Shown: piece after piece, positions 42,076 to 42,153 of the stretch
Layout: each line of letters opens with the position of its first letter
How positions within the stretch are numbered: the first letter of the stretch is position 1
Assembly: GCA_020848545.1 (NCBI GenBank)
Contig: JADLHZ010000117.1
Coordinates: 1 to 42,153 of the forward strand
From: Deltaproteobacteria bacterium
GTDB taxonomy: Bacteria; Myxococcota; JADLHZ01
Reading direction: 5' to 3'
Length of the DNA: 42,153 nucleotides
Notes under the pieces: generated by a model
Told to the model about the DNA's origin: nothing
Databases searched by the model: none
Seen by the model: the letters and a program-made list of their open reading frames with translations, nothing else
Program-made: the position numbers and the translations under genes

Positions 42076-42153
42076 TGAAGACAGGAAAGCAGGACTCGCT
42101 CGACGCCGTTGGCTGCGCGGTAGAACGTTTTGGCTGGCACAAATCGCAAAAAA

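Noticed and set aside
42126-42147. Possible sigma-54 promoter (TGGCAC near the right end)
   Set aside because: TGGCAC is present, but the expected TTGC at the -12 position is not at the right distance.

Overview
The window is high-GC bacterial DNA, apart from a visibly AT-richer first ~180 bases. The gene content suggests a myxobacterium-like (Myxococcota / former Deltaproteobacteria) chromosome: a PEGA-tailed Ser/Thr kinase, two FHA-domain proteins, TPR proteins, Cys-rich collagen-like lipoproteins, a bifunctional Rel/Spo homologue and FAO-type GMC oxidoreductases. This is inferred from gene families; there is no rRNA or other direct taxonomic marker. I see no tRNA, rRNA, CRISPR array or insertion sequence.

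Layout. (1) 547-8611, plus strand: a tight run of a small coiled-coil protein, two large paralogous proteins (511 and 988 aa) ending in the same amphipathic C-terminal segment, a three-TPR protein the size of a type III secretion class II chaperone, a Ser/Thr kinase, and a secreted TPR-like membrane protein. It looks like secreted substrates with their chaperone, but no secretion apparatus genes are present. (2) 8605-11724, minus strand: three tandem collagen-like surface lipoproteins. (3) 11794-17861, minus strand: housekeeping genes clpA, clpS, a Gfo/Idh/MocA oxidoreductase, glmM and rsgA; clpS, the oxidoreductase and glmM are joined by 4-base start/stop overlaps. (4) 17908-21877, plus strand: two consecutive pairs of a small membrane protein and a GMC oxidoreductase, each pair resembling a long-chain alcohol oxidase split into two genes. 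(5) 21872-24995: a tail-anchored double-FHA protein and a TPR lipoprotein (minus), divergent from an outer-membrane beta-barrel protein (plus). (6) 25015-27031, plus strand: an alpha/beta hydrolase and a secreted zincin-like metalloprotease.

(7) 27042-41092, entirely minus strand: unknown proteins, a bifunctional (p)ppGpp synthetase/hydrolase, a small protein with a cysteine/histidine fold resembling toxin tips, a hydrolase lipoprotein, an amidase coupled to urocanase (hutU), then a compact three-gene unit (36154-38377) encoding a secreted small protein, an Lgt-like membrane domain fused to a caspase-like peptidase domain, and an Ig-like protein with a proline linker and hydrophobic tail. Upstream of that lie an FHA protein, a BCP/PrxQ peroxiredoxin and a TIGR01777-type epimerase. 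(8) 41158-41895, plus strand: an unrecognised charged protein, followed by nested GC-rich repeats and a perfect 17-bp inverted repeat close to the window end.

The most promising candidates for an undescribed system are the Lgt/caspase fusion operon (36154-38377) and the type III-substrate-like cluster (547-8611). The split FAO pairs and the collagen-like lipoprotein family come next. Functional statements are based on motifs read by eye and on family knowledge; no database search was run.
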